NCBI GenBank assembly: GCA_030015575.1
Contig: CM057344.1
Location: 598,866,410 to 598,930,409 of the forward strand
DNA from: Agapanthus africanus
Lineage: Eukaryota > Streptophyta > Magnoliopsida > Asparagales > Amaryllidaceae
Length of the DNA: 64,000 bases
Direction: 5' to 3'
Shown: one piece after another, positions 36,201-48,900 of the stretch
How the letters are laid out: every line of letters starts with the position of its first letter
Numbering within the stretch: position 1 is the stretch's first letter
The notes under the pieces: generated by a model
The model's database searches: none
What the model saw: only the letters and a program-made list of their open reading frames with translations
Told to the model about the DNA's origin: nothing
Translations under genes and position numbers: made by a program

Positions 36201-39200
36201 AGCATGGAGGGACATTGCGTCCAAACCCCAGGAATGTCATTGTGGATAGCTTGAAATGTCAGTTGGAGCAGGGTGGAGCGTTATGAAGCTTTCGCCCACA
36301 ATGAGCCTCATAACGGCAAAGCACAACTTCACATTTAACACTGGTAAAAACCTGTTGATAAAAGTGAATGTCAGCGTGAGAAACAATCTTCCTGATAGAA
36401 TATAGGCGACCGGCCATGATACCTAAAAAAAAAAAGAAAAGGAAAGTGTCGGCAAAAGTGTTGTGATTTTAAAGGGAATGTGCAACCCATCAGGGTGCGC
36501 ACATCCCAAGAAAATCAAAATATTTTCTAAAATAATATATGCGCAATCAAAGGGATGCGCACTGTTTAAAAGAAACAAAAGCTTTAGGTGCGCATTCTAA
36601 TTTGATAGGACAGGCCTTACCTGTCAAATCAAAGATGAAGCAAAGCTTCGTTGAAGAGCATTAGCTCTAAAGTAGAACAGCTCTTGAAAATTTTCAGAAA
36701 GAAAAAGAAAAGAGGCACAACCTCAATGAAGAAGTCCTCATTTATAGGAATCTAAAGTCGGTTCTACTCCTAATAGATTTCGGAGCAGATCTAACGGCTC
36801 TCAAGTTGACACCGCTGTACGTACGTGCAAGACACGTGCGCACAGTCGGTGGGGGCATTTGTTCGCGCCCATTTTAAGGTTCATCCAATGGATGCGATGC
36901 ACCACGTGCAAAGCACGTGCGCATTGCTTAAGCCCACCGCATGCAAGGCACATGCGCATGCAAATGCCATTGCATGCAATACGGCGCGTGCAAGGCACGT
37001 ACGCATGGAAAAGGCCATCGCATGTGATGCGACATGTGCAAGACACATGCGCATGGTAAAGACCATCGCACGTAGAAGAAATTCTTCTATCAGTTAACAA
37101 AGTTAACAAAAATGAACAAAATCGATCTTGGATCGATAATCCAATGGTGAGCATGCACCCTAAATTGATATAAATCAACTTAAACTTGTTTGTTAATAAC
37201 AAACTTAACAAAAATAGTCAAAATTGATATTTGGATCAATAATCCAATGGTGCGCATGTCACCTTTAATTGATATGAATCAATTAAGATAAAATTAATAT
37301 CAAAACCCACCTGATTGTTGGGAACAAACCCTAACAATTCCTTTTCTATAAATAGGAACCTCCCCATAAAAAAAGGAAATCTTTCTCTTTGGCAAAAAAA
37401 AAAGAACCGAAGAGCTCGAATAAGAAAAAACCTAATTCACTACGTAAAAATAAAAAGAGGATGCCTTCTCTTTTTCATAAAAGTTAGTGCTTTTTATAAC
37501 GAAGCTTGTGCTTCTCTAACAATAAAGATCGAACGATCTTAGAATTTATCTCTCTTATAAAAAAAAAACCATCGTTTTCATGAGAGATCTATTCTAAGAT
37601 CCAAGACTTTAGACAAAAAACCTTGTAAAAGGAAGAACACAAAGAAACAGATCGAAATTAGTGTTTATGTTGAAAGTTTTATTTTCATTAAATTTAAATG
37701 TGCCATACGAATGCACTTTAAATCAAATAACAAAGATCTCTATCTCCTTGAAAACCAAAGCTTTCCGCACCATGGTGTGCACCTTGCCTTAGGGTGTGAA
37801 CTATGGATGCGCACATCATGTGATCTACACGTGATCGCATGTGGAGGATATTATCCACATCACTTATACTTAGTGTGCAATATCTAGTGCGCCACATGAT
37901 ACTCATGTGCGCGTCCCTTTCTGAAACACACTTTATTCTAATGTGCATCATGTGATATTCACGTGTGCACTTCATACAGATGCACGCCACATGATACTCA
38001 CGTGCGCACCCCATAGACAAAAATGCATACGCGTCACGTGATATACACGTGCGCATTACTTGAACTCGGTCAAGTGCGCATCACATGATATTCACGTACG
38101 CACTTGTTGAATGAAACAGCATGTGCATCCCATACTCATTTATACCCCTCTAAAAGGGAAAAGCATGAAAGCCCCATGCGACTCACATGCGCACTATACG
38201 ATGCACATGCGTATATGAACAAGCCATAGCTTGGATATTGAGCTAATACACCATGTATAGAAGCTTATGCTTCATAATTCAGTTGATCTTTGTCCACAAC
38301 AGGACTAACGATCTTTAATTAAAATATTTAAGTTGACCTTAGTCTCATATACGGCCAACGGTTCTTAATCAGAACATAAATTGATCTTAGTCTACAGCAA
38401 GACTAACGATCCTTAGATAAAAACAAATATCACGTAAACTGATGGACCTTATTAAGATGAGAAATGCTATCTAAGTTCAACCCCAAATCTAATATACGGA
38501 TTTGGACTAATCCGCGCCCTATGGGCGACGACATAATTAGTTTCCGTATACAATTTAAAGGCAACCCCAAATGAACAAAAACACGACACAGAGATTTCTG
38601 AAATAAAGAAAGTTGGTTATCGCACTGATAACGTAATTAACTGTAGAGCCTTGCGCCTGCAGGAAGGAACGCCCGCACAATCAATAAACCCCACATATGA
38701 TGAGGAATTTGATAAAGTCTGCTACAACGGTCGCATCAATCCAAATCTCCGATATATGGTGCAATAAATCAACTTGGTATCTTCGGAAAGGTGAATGGAT
38801 ATGTTTCACATAGCATCTGCCCCCGCATTCAGGCTGGACGTCCGCCCGACACCTCAGGCTGGTTTCCGACGGTAACCAATACACTGTTTAATTTGAAAAG
38901 ATAGGGATAGTTCAATTAAGATTTTGCTTCAATTTTAATGCCATGTGGAGGCGTGCATTAAATTCCTATCATTTGGGGCGCTTGGGTGTTTTGGAGATGA
39001 ATTTAAATGGCAAAATACCTGCTAATTCTCTCCCCCGCTAAGGAAAAATGGTTAATTCTAGAAAACTCACGCTAGAAGTTTCTTATTTAAAGTCCATTCT
39101 ATGTTCATTGCCTTCATGATAACCCTCAAACTTATTCACAGTTTTTTTGTTCAAACTTGCACTTACCATGCACTATTTTGTCTTTGGTTTGACTTTATTT

Positions 39201-39864
39201 GGCCTATCTTTTCAAACTATCTCTATCTTTTCTTTTACGGGCTTTATGCTTAAGGTAAAGTGACAAAACAAAAATGCTCGGCAGGAAGGGATAGGTAATT
39301 CCCCGGTTCAGATTGTATACCAAGTCTCTTAATAATAAAGTAATTAGGGCTAGATGTAGCCGACTGCTAGATCGTAATCTTGCAACATCTCCAGTTGAGA
39401 AACTTAAAACTGGTTCCTTCACTATTAAAACTACATGTGTTCACTATTGTAATTATGCTTCAAAGAACACAAAAACAATATTATTATATTCGATTTTTTT
39501 CATCATTATAGCCGACAAAAGGCCAAATTAAACTATTAGCTTGACATATATTTACTCAAGGTTCCCTGAGATACTATTCAATTGTGTGATAATATGTTGT
39601 GCACCCCAAGAAAAGGACAAACTGCATTAAAAGCACTAATATGCTCCTATATAAACCTTTGTTTCATATACCCTACAAAAGTTCTATTGTTTATATAAGT
39701 CTGCATGTTCAAGTGGAGTACAACAAATTGTGCATGTAAACTTGTGCACACGCATCACACTAGCCAATTAACATCTTATGCCATTTGGCAAATGTCATCT
39801 TTGCTATTATAACTAGAACTAAGGGGGTGACATGTGGCATTTTCTTAATTTTTTCAACTAAAGG

Positions 39865-39902
<38 letters not shown>

Positions 39903-42900
39903 TGTTACTCACAAAAAAGTAAAAAAGAAAAGACAGAAGTATGCATCTTGAATAGGAGAAGTTGTAGATAACCGTAGTAAACCTTTCTTTTTTTACATCT
40001 TATAAATTTTTCTTATCCATCTTTAATTAGCCAGATTCAAACTTTTAAAAATAAATTAAAAAATTCTCATAACTTTGATAAAAAATAATATTAAAAAATT
40101 GATTGCTATATAATATCTAAAATCCTTAAGAATGACTATTACAAGCTTTATTTCTTGATATCCGACACATGTAAAACCTTTCTAAATATTTTTCATGATA
40201 TCTGACACATTTACACGTGCAACACACATGCAAAAATTCTGGTTTGTGAATAATGCAATAAAATAGAAAACTAAACTTCTGCCGCAAGTGAAATCTTACA
40301 CAAAGTTATGTAGTAGCACATGCACAATCTCATGTCTCAGGATGTCAGGACATGAATAACCCAGTAAATTGAAAACTAAATACATGTGCATCACAAGTGC
40401 GAAAATTCTAGTCTTACTAGTAATGCAAATACAAACCGCGGCATACTTATGATAAAACATATAATCCAAAAAAATCTTTTAGAGCTAACCTGCCAAAAAA
40501 GAATCCTTTGCGTAGCAGCACCTGTTGGATTACCCTCAGGCCACATAGGAATAACTATGTATGCCGAGAATCTCTCATTTGCTTTAATTTTGTTTGCAAT
40601 TTTCAGAGCGATTTCCATTGGTATCAAATTATTTGCACCTATATGATAGCAGATTTTCTTAGCAGATTTCAGTAATGCTAAGAGCTTCATAAATTAAGTT
40701 TTACAGCTAATAGAAAGGCAAAATAGTGAAAAATACTGCAGAAGAAGTCCGATTTATGAAAGGACTAAGGTCGACAAATGACCAAAGGTTTCTCCAAAGG
40801 ATGGATATAGCAACATTGTATAAGCTGGAAAAAGATAAACCACACACGCGCACGCACGCACGCACGCACACGATAGTGACAGACTCGCATTTACCTGTCC
40901 ATGTTCACAGCATATACTAGGGAGAAGAAGAAAGAAACTGAAAAGAGAATACCATGCTTCAAAGATATGGGCAATACTTTGTTTGGTCAGCATATACTAC
41001 TAGTAGTTGTAAATCCTGTGTTCTGTCTTATTACTGCAGCATGAAATATTATGGCGTCCAATTTATATTATTCACTGTACACCTGCAAAGTGTATGTCTA
41101 AATTTGACATTTCATATGGTTATATTAGTCCTTAACAATTACTAGTATTAGCTAATAGCAAACAAAATAATCATATAAATTAAAACAAATTTTAGATAGT
41201 TTATCCAGATTTCTTCACCGTCAGGAAACAAAGATCATATATTATCCTGAAAAGAGAAGGAACACTATATCTACATGGGAGCTTGCAAGGAAGATCACAT
41301 AGTTATGGGAAACAAGAAAATATATATCAAAACTGCAATCCAGCTTAAGAATATGCATTGTCATAATAACAAGCCCAGCTGTTTGTGCTTACCTAAGTCT
41401 TTGTTTGAATCCCAATTGTATGATGAACCCAGGAAGTACTGGTTTTCAATGTAAATAAAGTGTTGAGCAGCACGTATGGCCTTGACATAAGCTGTATGTA
41501 TGCTCATGTCAATCAATACGTTTTTCCCACATACAAGGTTCTGTTGGACAAAAGCATCACCAGTAAGTTTAATTAAAGAAACGGGAATGAAGAGAAATGC
41601 AAATTCTGTCTAAATTTATAATCAGCTTATGTTTTAACATGCCTTGCTAGTAGCAATTTTTGGATCCTTCGGAAAGCCTTTGACAGAATTTGAATCAATC
41701 GAGCGGAAGATCTGAGAATGTTATGCAGGTAAGAATGAAGCAAACAGAATAATTAAGAAATTGTACACCAAACTTTTTGGCTAAATTTCACAAAACCATA
41801 TGAGCATCAGTTAACTATATTGAAGGCTTTCTTTATTAAAAGTAAGCTCCTTTAAAGTGCTGCATTTAAGTGTATTTTACTATAAAAAAAATAAAACTAT
41901 CTTGCAACCAAGTCTTAAGGGGTTTATTAAAACCGAGCTACGCCTATAAAATACAGTTTCCAAAGCTTCTAACAACTTTAAGGTATTTAATTGAAAGCCG
42001 CTCAGGGATAAGAGTAGTTTACTGAAGTTTAACCAAATTACATAACCACATCACACCTGCACATGCCAAGACTCAGGATCAGTATCGTTTAAGTATGGTG
42101 ACTCATGAATTCCTAACAGTTCTGGGATCCTGTCGATCTTGAGCAAGGCATCATCATATGTATGCTTTAATTTCTTGATTCCATGGCGTTTTGCAGCCTT
42201 TAACCACCGCTCCTCGAAATTTGTCAAAACGTCATAAGCTGCAGGGCCATCGATTCTAGTGTGCAAATCATGCCATGGTTCTCTTGGACCATTGACAACA
42301 GGTCCCTAATAAACCATAAAGTTCAAAATAATTAATTGTGAAGATTTAATTAACAATATCAGTCAGAATGCAGGAAAAGAGATGCAAACAGAATATGAGT
42401 CTTGCTGGCTTTAAGAGAATAACAAGTGTTTAAGAAAGATATTGCTAATTCCGTTGATGGCAATGGGTAAGAAAAAATTTATGTTTGGTGAACATGTGAG
42501 GAATAGTGGAATAAATACGCAGAATATGATACGGGTATAGGAATATGAGGGATCATAAGTGATGCTATTATTCACAGCTGAAATTGTTGTGTAATAAAAA
42601 ATATAAGATACATGATAGGCCATCACACTCCAGAGTATTTTATGCTCATACAAGGTATATAGTTGCTATGCCCAAAAGGTTGTATTATAATATATGACTA
42701 TTACAAAAGTTGCTCAAGAAAATCAACTATTTATTTTACCTAATTGTTTATTAGTCTTGGACTTTTCTTTATTCGAAGTTGTTTGTGGACTTCTTTGTAA
42801 AAGTTCAGGGTTATATTGTAGCTTTTCAGTTTTATCAGGAATTCATTGTTGCTTTGGATTAAGGGTGTCCTTATAGAAAGGGTTCATAATGCATCCATAT

Positions 42901-45900
42901 ACGCCATCTCTACAGTTCTGTCATGTGTCGGTTTAGTATCAGAGCTAAATGGTTTCAGGAATAAGAGCTCTCAACCCTTCTAGTCAGTGTAGGTATTTTC
43001 CAACTTCATGTGGGAACTCATAACTAAAGAGGACAGCACATAAGCTTACAGTTTGGTTCTTTTTCTCATTCTGGTATAATTATTTAGGATTATTATTGCC
43101 CTATGCAGAACTGAGCCAACTTTATGAAACTCAAGCTCATAAAGATATTAACATGTACAACATAGATGATTTCCAAAATAGTTGTAATGTCTAAATACTA
43201 TATTATATTAGTAAATGATATATGCAGCATCTGTCACGCCAGGGACATAACAACTGCATGAGTGAAAATTCTACATCCGCTTCAACAATATTTTGAAGGA
43301 AAACATTGTTGCTGAGTAGATTTGAGGGCTTACAGCAAAATTAGGCTGGTGAAAATCATCCTTATGCAATGTCCGCAGAGTCTTAAACAGACGGTGATTG
43401 GGAGTATCATATCGCCCACCACATAAATCAAGCCCTCCAACAAAAGCAATGATTTTCCTCCTATAATTACCAGCATCAGCATCAAGAATAACTGTTTTCT
43501 GATGATGAGTGAAGATGACTCCAGTTTCCTGTTGACAATTTCAAAAAGCAAAAAACAATGTAAGCTATCCTCAAACCAGAAACAGTATAAACAAAATAGG
43601 ATCACAGGCTTTGATTTTTTAAAATTATTTTTAGAATATAAACACGGAAAATAGATGCATGTCATCTTTATTAATATATATAACATTGTGATCCTGATTT
43701 CAAATGCACCTAAGCTCTTTAAATAACACGAAATTTAATTAAATAATTTGAATTAACAAGATTACAATGAAATGCTAGGAAACAAGAACTCTATGCTCAG
43801 AAAGGTATTATATGCCATTTTATAAAATTAAATTTGAAGATTATAAGTTATACTAAACGGTGTATCATCACTTCCAAAGGTGTCACGAGTGTGACGTTGG
43901 CTTGATATACATTAAGCTTTTGGCTAAAGCAGTCCTTGACGAGTGTGAAGTTTCCGCTAGAGGCCATTCCAAAATCCAAATTGCCCGAGATCTAGTTGGG
44001 GGAAGTGTAAATTGTTATGTTATGTTATCTTGCTTAGTACTGTCAAAGGCACAGTGAGGCGCGAGGCGCAACAAGCCACGAAAGTGCACCTATTGAGATG
44101 GCAAGGTGCTGCAAATTTCAGAGGCATGCACCTGATAGCACCTCCCGTGTGCTCACTAGAGGCGCAAGGCACACTAAGGCAAACACCACTAGTTAAATGT
44201 GAAGTGGGTTTGGCAATGGGCCTTTTCAGCGCCCAAAAACCCAAAGCCGCTTCAGAAATCTCAATTGTACAACCCAAGATCATCTCTTTCCCCAATCCGA
44301 GAAAAACATTTTACACAAGAAAATAAGGAGAAGGGTTTGGGTGAGCCAAAGCCAGGGCACAAGTAAAGGGAGCCTAGTTCTCCTTCAATTCTTATTTTCG
44401 TTGACTCGAGGGCACATGCACGAGCAAGGAGCCAAATCTAGGGCACAATAAGAAAACAAATTTCTACTTCTCATCTTGTCAAAGAGCAAAGGGAGATGAG
44501 AGAGAAATTAAACTCGTTCTCTCTTCTTATTCTCTTCTCTCTTTGCAATTGACTTGATTGAAGACTAATCCATCTCCTTTTCTCAAATGTTCTGTTTTCA
44601 CCTTTTCTTTTCCTTTTTTGCTTTTTTATGCAAATATTAAGCTTTCTGCTGAAATTTTGCAAATAATTAAGCTTTTTGCTCCTTTATTTCTAGAAACAGA
44701 GAGGAAAAATTAAAAAATTTAGTCAGTACTTAGCAAGTATAATTGAAAGAAGAGTGAATTATTGATAAGAAAGTAAGAATTGGTATAAAATTGCATGTAT
44801 TATGGGTTGTAGTTGTTAGGTGTTAAATATGTTTATAGATTATAATTTTTTTATAAACCCACCGTTGCCGGTCCTAAGCCCGGATGAGAAAGGGTGAGCG
44901 ATGTGGTATGCTTGTGACAGCCAACATAAAACTTTGTCACATTCTATGACATGAACCATAATAAGATTATTGGGTATCTCCTACTCAGCGACGCGCTATA
45001 TCGGACCCCGGGTGTAGTGTTAAGCATGCAAGGGTTTCTAGGTCGTCGTCCGGAAAAGGCGTGCTATATCGGATCCCGGGTGTAGTGACAAATAAACAAG
45101 GGTTTCTTAAGATCCGTCTAGCTTCTTGAAACATAGATTCTCTTAGGAATGAACTAACAGAATTAGTGGAGGTGATGATTAGGAGGAGAGTTGGTATTAT
45201 GTGTTTGTAAGAAACTAAGTGGATAGTTGAAAAGGGTAGAGTCATAAAGCCTTGGGGTAATAAGTTTTGGTATACGGGTAACGATAAAAATTGTAATAAG
45301 ATAGGTGTAATCATAGATAGACGGTTGCTTAAGGATGTAGTTGAGATTCGGAGAAAAGGTGATTGAATTTTACAGATTAAGTTTATTCTAGATGGGGAGA
45401 TTCTTAATATTATTAGTGCTTATGCACCGCAGATAGGTCTTAATGACGCTAGTAAGCGTCTATTCAGAGAGAATTTAGACGAGATGGTGCAAAGCATACC
45501 TAGTGGAGAGAATTTATTAGTGGTGATCTCAATAGACATGTAGGTACTAGTCGTAGTGGGTTTGATACTATCCATGGAGGTTTTGGTTTTGGACAAACGA
45601 ATGAAGCAGGTAACTCGATTCTAGATTTTGCGTTATCTTATAACTTGATCTTAGTAAACACTTGGTTTAGGAAAATAGAGTCTCACCTTATCACCTTTAA
45701 GAGCGGATCAAGTGCAAGTCAAATAGACTTTTTTCTGACGAGAATGATAGATAGCGGTCGTTGTATAGACTGTAAGGTAGTGCCAGGTGAGAGTGTAACC
45801 ACTCAACATAAACTTTTAGTTCTAAATTTTTGATTTAGAAAAGGACCTAGGAAGATCAGACGTAAGATAGAGCCTAGAATCACGTGATAGCGACTAAAAG

Positions 45901-48900
45901 AAGGTAACAAAAGGCTTTTATAAATCGTGTAGTTCAAGAGACGGATTAGCAGTTTGAAGATGATTCAGATTAGAACATGGAACAAGATGGCTAGTTGTAT
46001 CAAGAGAATAGCTAAAGATCTACTTAGTGAGTCGAGAGGTGGAGCTCCACCATCTAAGAACACATCATGGTGGAACGAAGAAATAAAGACTGCTATTAAA
46101 ATCAAGAGTGATTCTTATAAAGATTTGAAGAAAAGCAGAGATGCAGAGAGATTTGAGAAGTATAAAATGGCTAAAAAGGAAGTTAAAAAAGCTGTTCGGG
46201 AAGCTAAAACTAAGCTCTACAAGGAAGTGTGCGACAAGTTGAACACTAAGGAGGCTGAAAATGATATATACTAGATTGCTCGGATGCAGGAAAGGAAAAC
46301 CAGAGACTTATGTGCGGTGAAATGGGTCAAAAATGAAGATAATAAGATTTTAGTTCAAGATGAGAATATTAAGAAAAGATGGAGAGATTATTTTGACACA
46401 TAGTTTAATGAGAGTTTTACCAAGAATTTGGATGGACTTGTTATTCAATCTCAAAATATAAACCGTGATTTCATGCGTAAAATAAGAATACCTGAGATTA
46501 AAGAAGGTTTGAAGAGAATGAGATCAAGAAAAGTGGTTGGTCCGGACGAGATTCCTATCGAGTTTTGGAGATGCTTAGGAGAAATAAATGTTAAATGGCT
46601 GACAGATCTGTTTAATAAGATTTGGCAGACCAAAAGAATGCCAAATGAATGGAGGAAAAGTACCCTTATACCTATCTAAAAGAATAAGGGTGACATTCAA
46701 AATTGCTCAAATTACCGTGGAATAAAACTTATGTGTCACACCATGAAGTTTTGGGAGAAAGTGATTGAATACAGGCTAAGCAAGAATGTTAGGATAACAG
46801 AGAACCGGTTTGGGTTTATGCCTAGACGATCGACGACAGAGCCTATTCATTTACTTCGTCAACTTGTCGAGCGTTTTCGAGTGAGGAGAAGAGATTTGCA
46901 TATGATATTTATTGATTTAGAAAAAGCGTACGACAAGATACGTATTATGGAGGACAATGATGAAGAAAGGGGTCCATGTCAAGTATATTGACATAATCAA
47001 GAACATGCACGATGGAGTAGTGGCAAATGTCAAAACTTGCAGCAGCCTAACGAGTGATTTTCCGGTTACAATTGGTTTACATCAAGGATCTGATTAAGTT
47101 CATTCCTGCTTACCATCGTGATGGATGAGCTTACCAAAACTATCCAAGATGAGATACCTTGGTGTATGCTATTCGCTGATGATATTGTTCTAGTAAACGA
47201 AACGAAACCAGGGGTTAATACCAAATTGGGGTTATGGAGGCAAACGTTGGAATTTCGGGGGTTCAGATTGAGCAGGTCTAAAACAGCATATATGCATTGC
47301 AAATTTAGCAAACAGAGAAGTCGATACCACATTGATATAACACTGGAAGGGCAAAAGATATCACCGAGCGATTGGTTTAGATATCTAGGTCCATCATCCA
47401 AAAGGATAGGGAGATCGATAACGATATTACTCAAAGGATCCACGATGGTTGGTTGAAATGGAGTGCACCAGGAATTTTGTGCGATCGTAATTTTCCGTTA
47501 AAGTTGAAAGAGAAGTTTTATCAGAGAGCTATTCGGCATGCCTTATTATATGGTACAGAATGGACTCATAAGAAACTTCATACACAAAAGATGCACGTAG
47601 CAGAGATGCACGTGCTTCATTGGATGTGTGGAAACGCTAGAAAAGATAAGATGCGAAATGAGGATATTCATGCAAAAGTTAGTGTAGCACGTGTGGAGGA
47701 GAAGATGCGGAAAAACCGGCTAAGATGGTTTGGTCAAGTGCGACGCAGACCTATGGAAGCACCGGTTCAACGAATAGATACTCTCGATATAAGCAATGTC
47801 AAAAGGAAGAGCGAAGCAAACATGGATGGAGGTGATACGAAAAGATATGGTTTCCAAAGGCCTCAATGAAAGTATATTGTTCGATATGAGTGAGTGGAGG
47901 CGGAAGATTCATGTGCTGGACCCGGCGTGATTCTCATGTTGGTTCATGTAGCCTACTCCATATGCTTGGGATAAAAGGCTCAGTTGTTGTTATAGATTAT
48001 AATTTTTTAAAATTCCATAAAACTTGTGTGCATCATTTACTCGGGCATCCACCACAAGAGCACTTCGCCCTTTGCGGCCCACACTACGCCTTGCGCAAAG
48101 TGGTTCTTGACAAAAGGCAAAGAAAGAATTTGGTAACATGGGGAATAAATGGAAAAGTTCGGTCCGATAACATCAAACCAACGCTCGACAAACTTTTTAA
48201 CAAGAAAGGCATTATATATTAAACAGTAAAATCAAAATCTCAAAATCCAACATGATACCAGTGACTAAATTGCATCATCACTTTGGAAGACGAGATAGAA
48301 TTTGGCAACACTGAGCACGGTAAGGCAAAGTTGTACGAATTAGATCATTAACACATCACCAAAGCTAGTTCAAACCTTTCAGCCATTGGAACCCAATATA
48401 TATCCTTCTCAAATTATCCCATGTACAGATAAATTCAATGAATAAACTTTTTCCCTTCTGATAACTTAACCTGTAATATCCCTACAACACAGCTGGAGCA
48501 CCAAATCTTTGCCTGGGCCTCCACAAGATATTGCACATCACCATCAATTCACCATCACCTTGTCGTTTATTTACAAACTCTATACTACTTTGTTCTTCAC
48601 ATGATGCTCCTGATTTCATAAAACTTCTTTCTTTCCTTTCATGTGCAAACATTGTCTTGCTTTCTTGCATGCTTGAACCCTCTCATAGCCCAAAATTACT
48701 AAAAATACAACAATTTGGTGCTTTTTCATTTTATACAGATTGACCCTTGAGAAACAATCGGGGTGGGTAAATAGCATCATATCCAATGTGGACATTTTAT
48801 CATCAGTTAACCAGCTCAAATTTATCGATAAGCCTTCGAAATAACCCAATTTTCAGTATAACAGGATCTCCACATTTTGAACACATAATTATGGTCCATC

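Larger units (their letters stand above)
8543..38878 (+). mobile_element. Element A: giant Tat-like Ty3/gypsy retrotransposon, host of nested element B
   Basis: Direct LTRs lie at about 8543-11162 and 36860-38878. Inside, on the plus strand, are a primer binding site, gag, protease, RT, RNase H, a second RNase H and integrase, then a long spacer with an antisense gene, then a polypurine tract. Without B (13.3 kb) the element is about 17 kb. Pol order, the extra RNase H, very large size and a gene antisense to pol near the 3' LTR together fit the Tat lineage of Ty3/gypsy. All sense ORFs are broken. The left LTR start is uncertain and no target-site duplication was found (CCTGG against ATACA). 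Confidence 0.88.
1400..40489 (-). other. PLD intron 7, 39 kb, mostly retrotransposons
   Basis: Bounded by donor GTTAGC after exon 7 and acceptor TTTCTCCCAG before exon 8. It holds the copia element (4.7 kb) and the nested elements A and B (30.3 kb), leaving about 4 kb of other sequence. It separates the exons for HKD motif 1 from the exon for HKD motif 2. Confidence 0.93.

Noticed and set aside
36825..37211. Overlapping ORFs on both strands in the A LTR (also 8527-8739)
   Set aside because: They arise from CACGTG/GCATGC-rich LTR repeats, which have few stops; no homology to any protein.
8538..38883. Target-site duplication for element A
   Set aside because: CCTGG on the left and ATACA on the right do not match, and the left LTR edge is uncertain, so none is claimed.
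41631..41642. GT donor at GTTAAA downstream of exon 5
   Set aside because: It would add four bases and shift the frame relative to exon 6; the GC donor gives the exact family sequence.
44012..44326. Overlapping ORFs of 91 and 104 codons in intron 2
   Set aside because: They lie in repeat-like GGCGCAAGGC sequence on opposite strands with no recognisable domain or gene context.
45001..45110. Two GATCCCGGGTGTAGTG-type repeats as a separate element
   Set aside because: They lie in the 5' region of the RTE LINE and are better explained as part of it.
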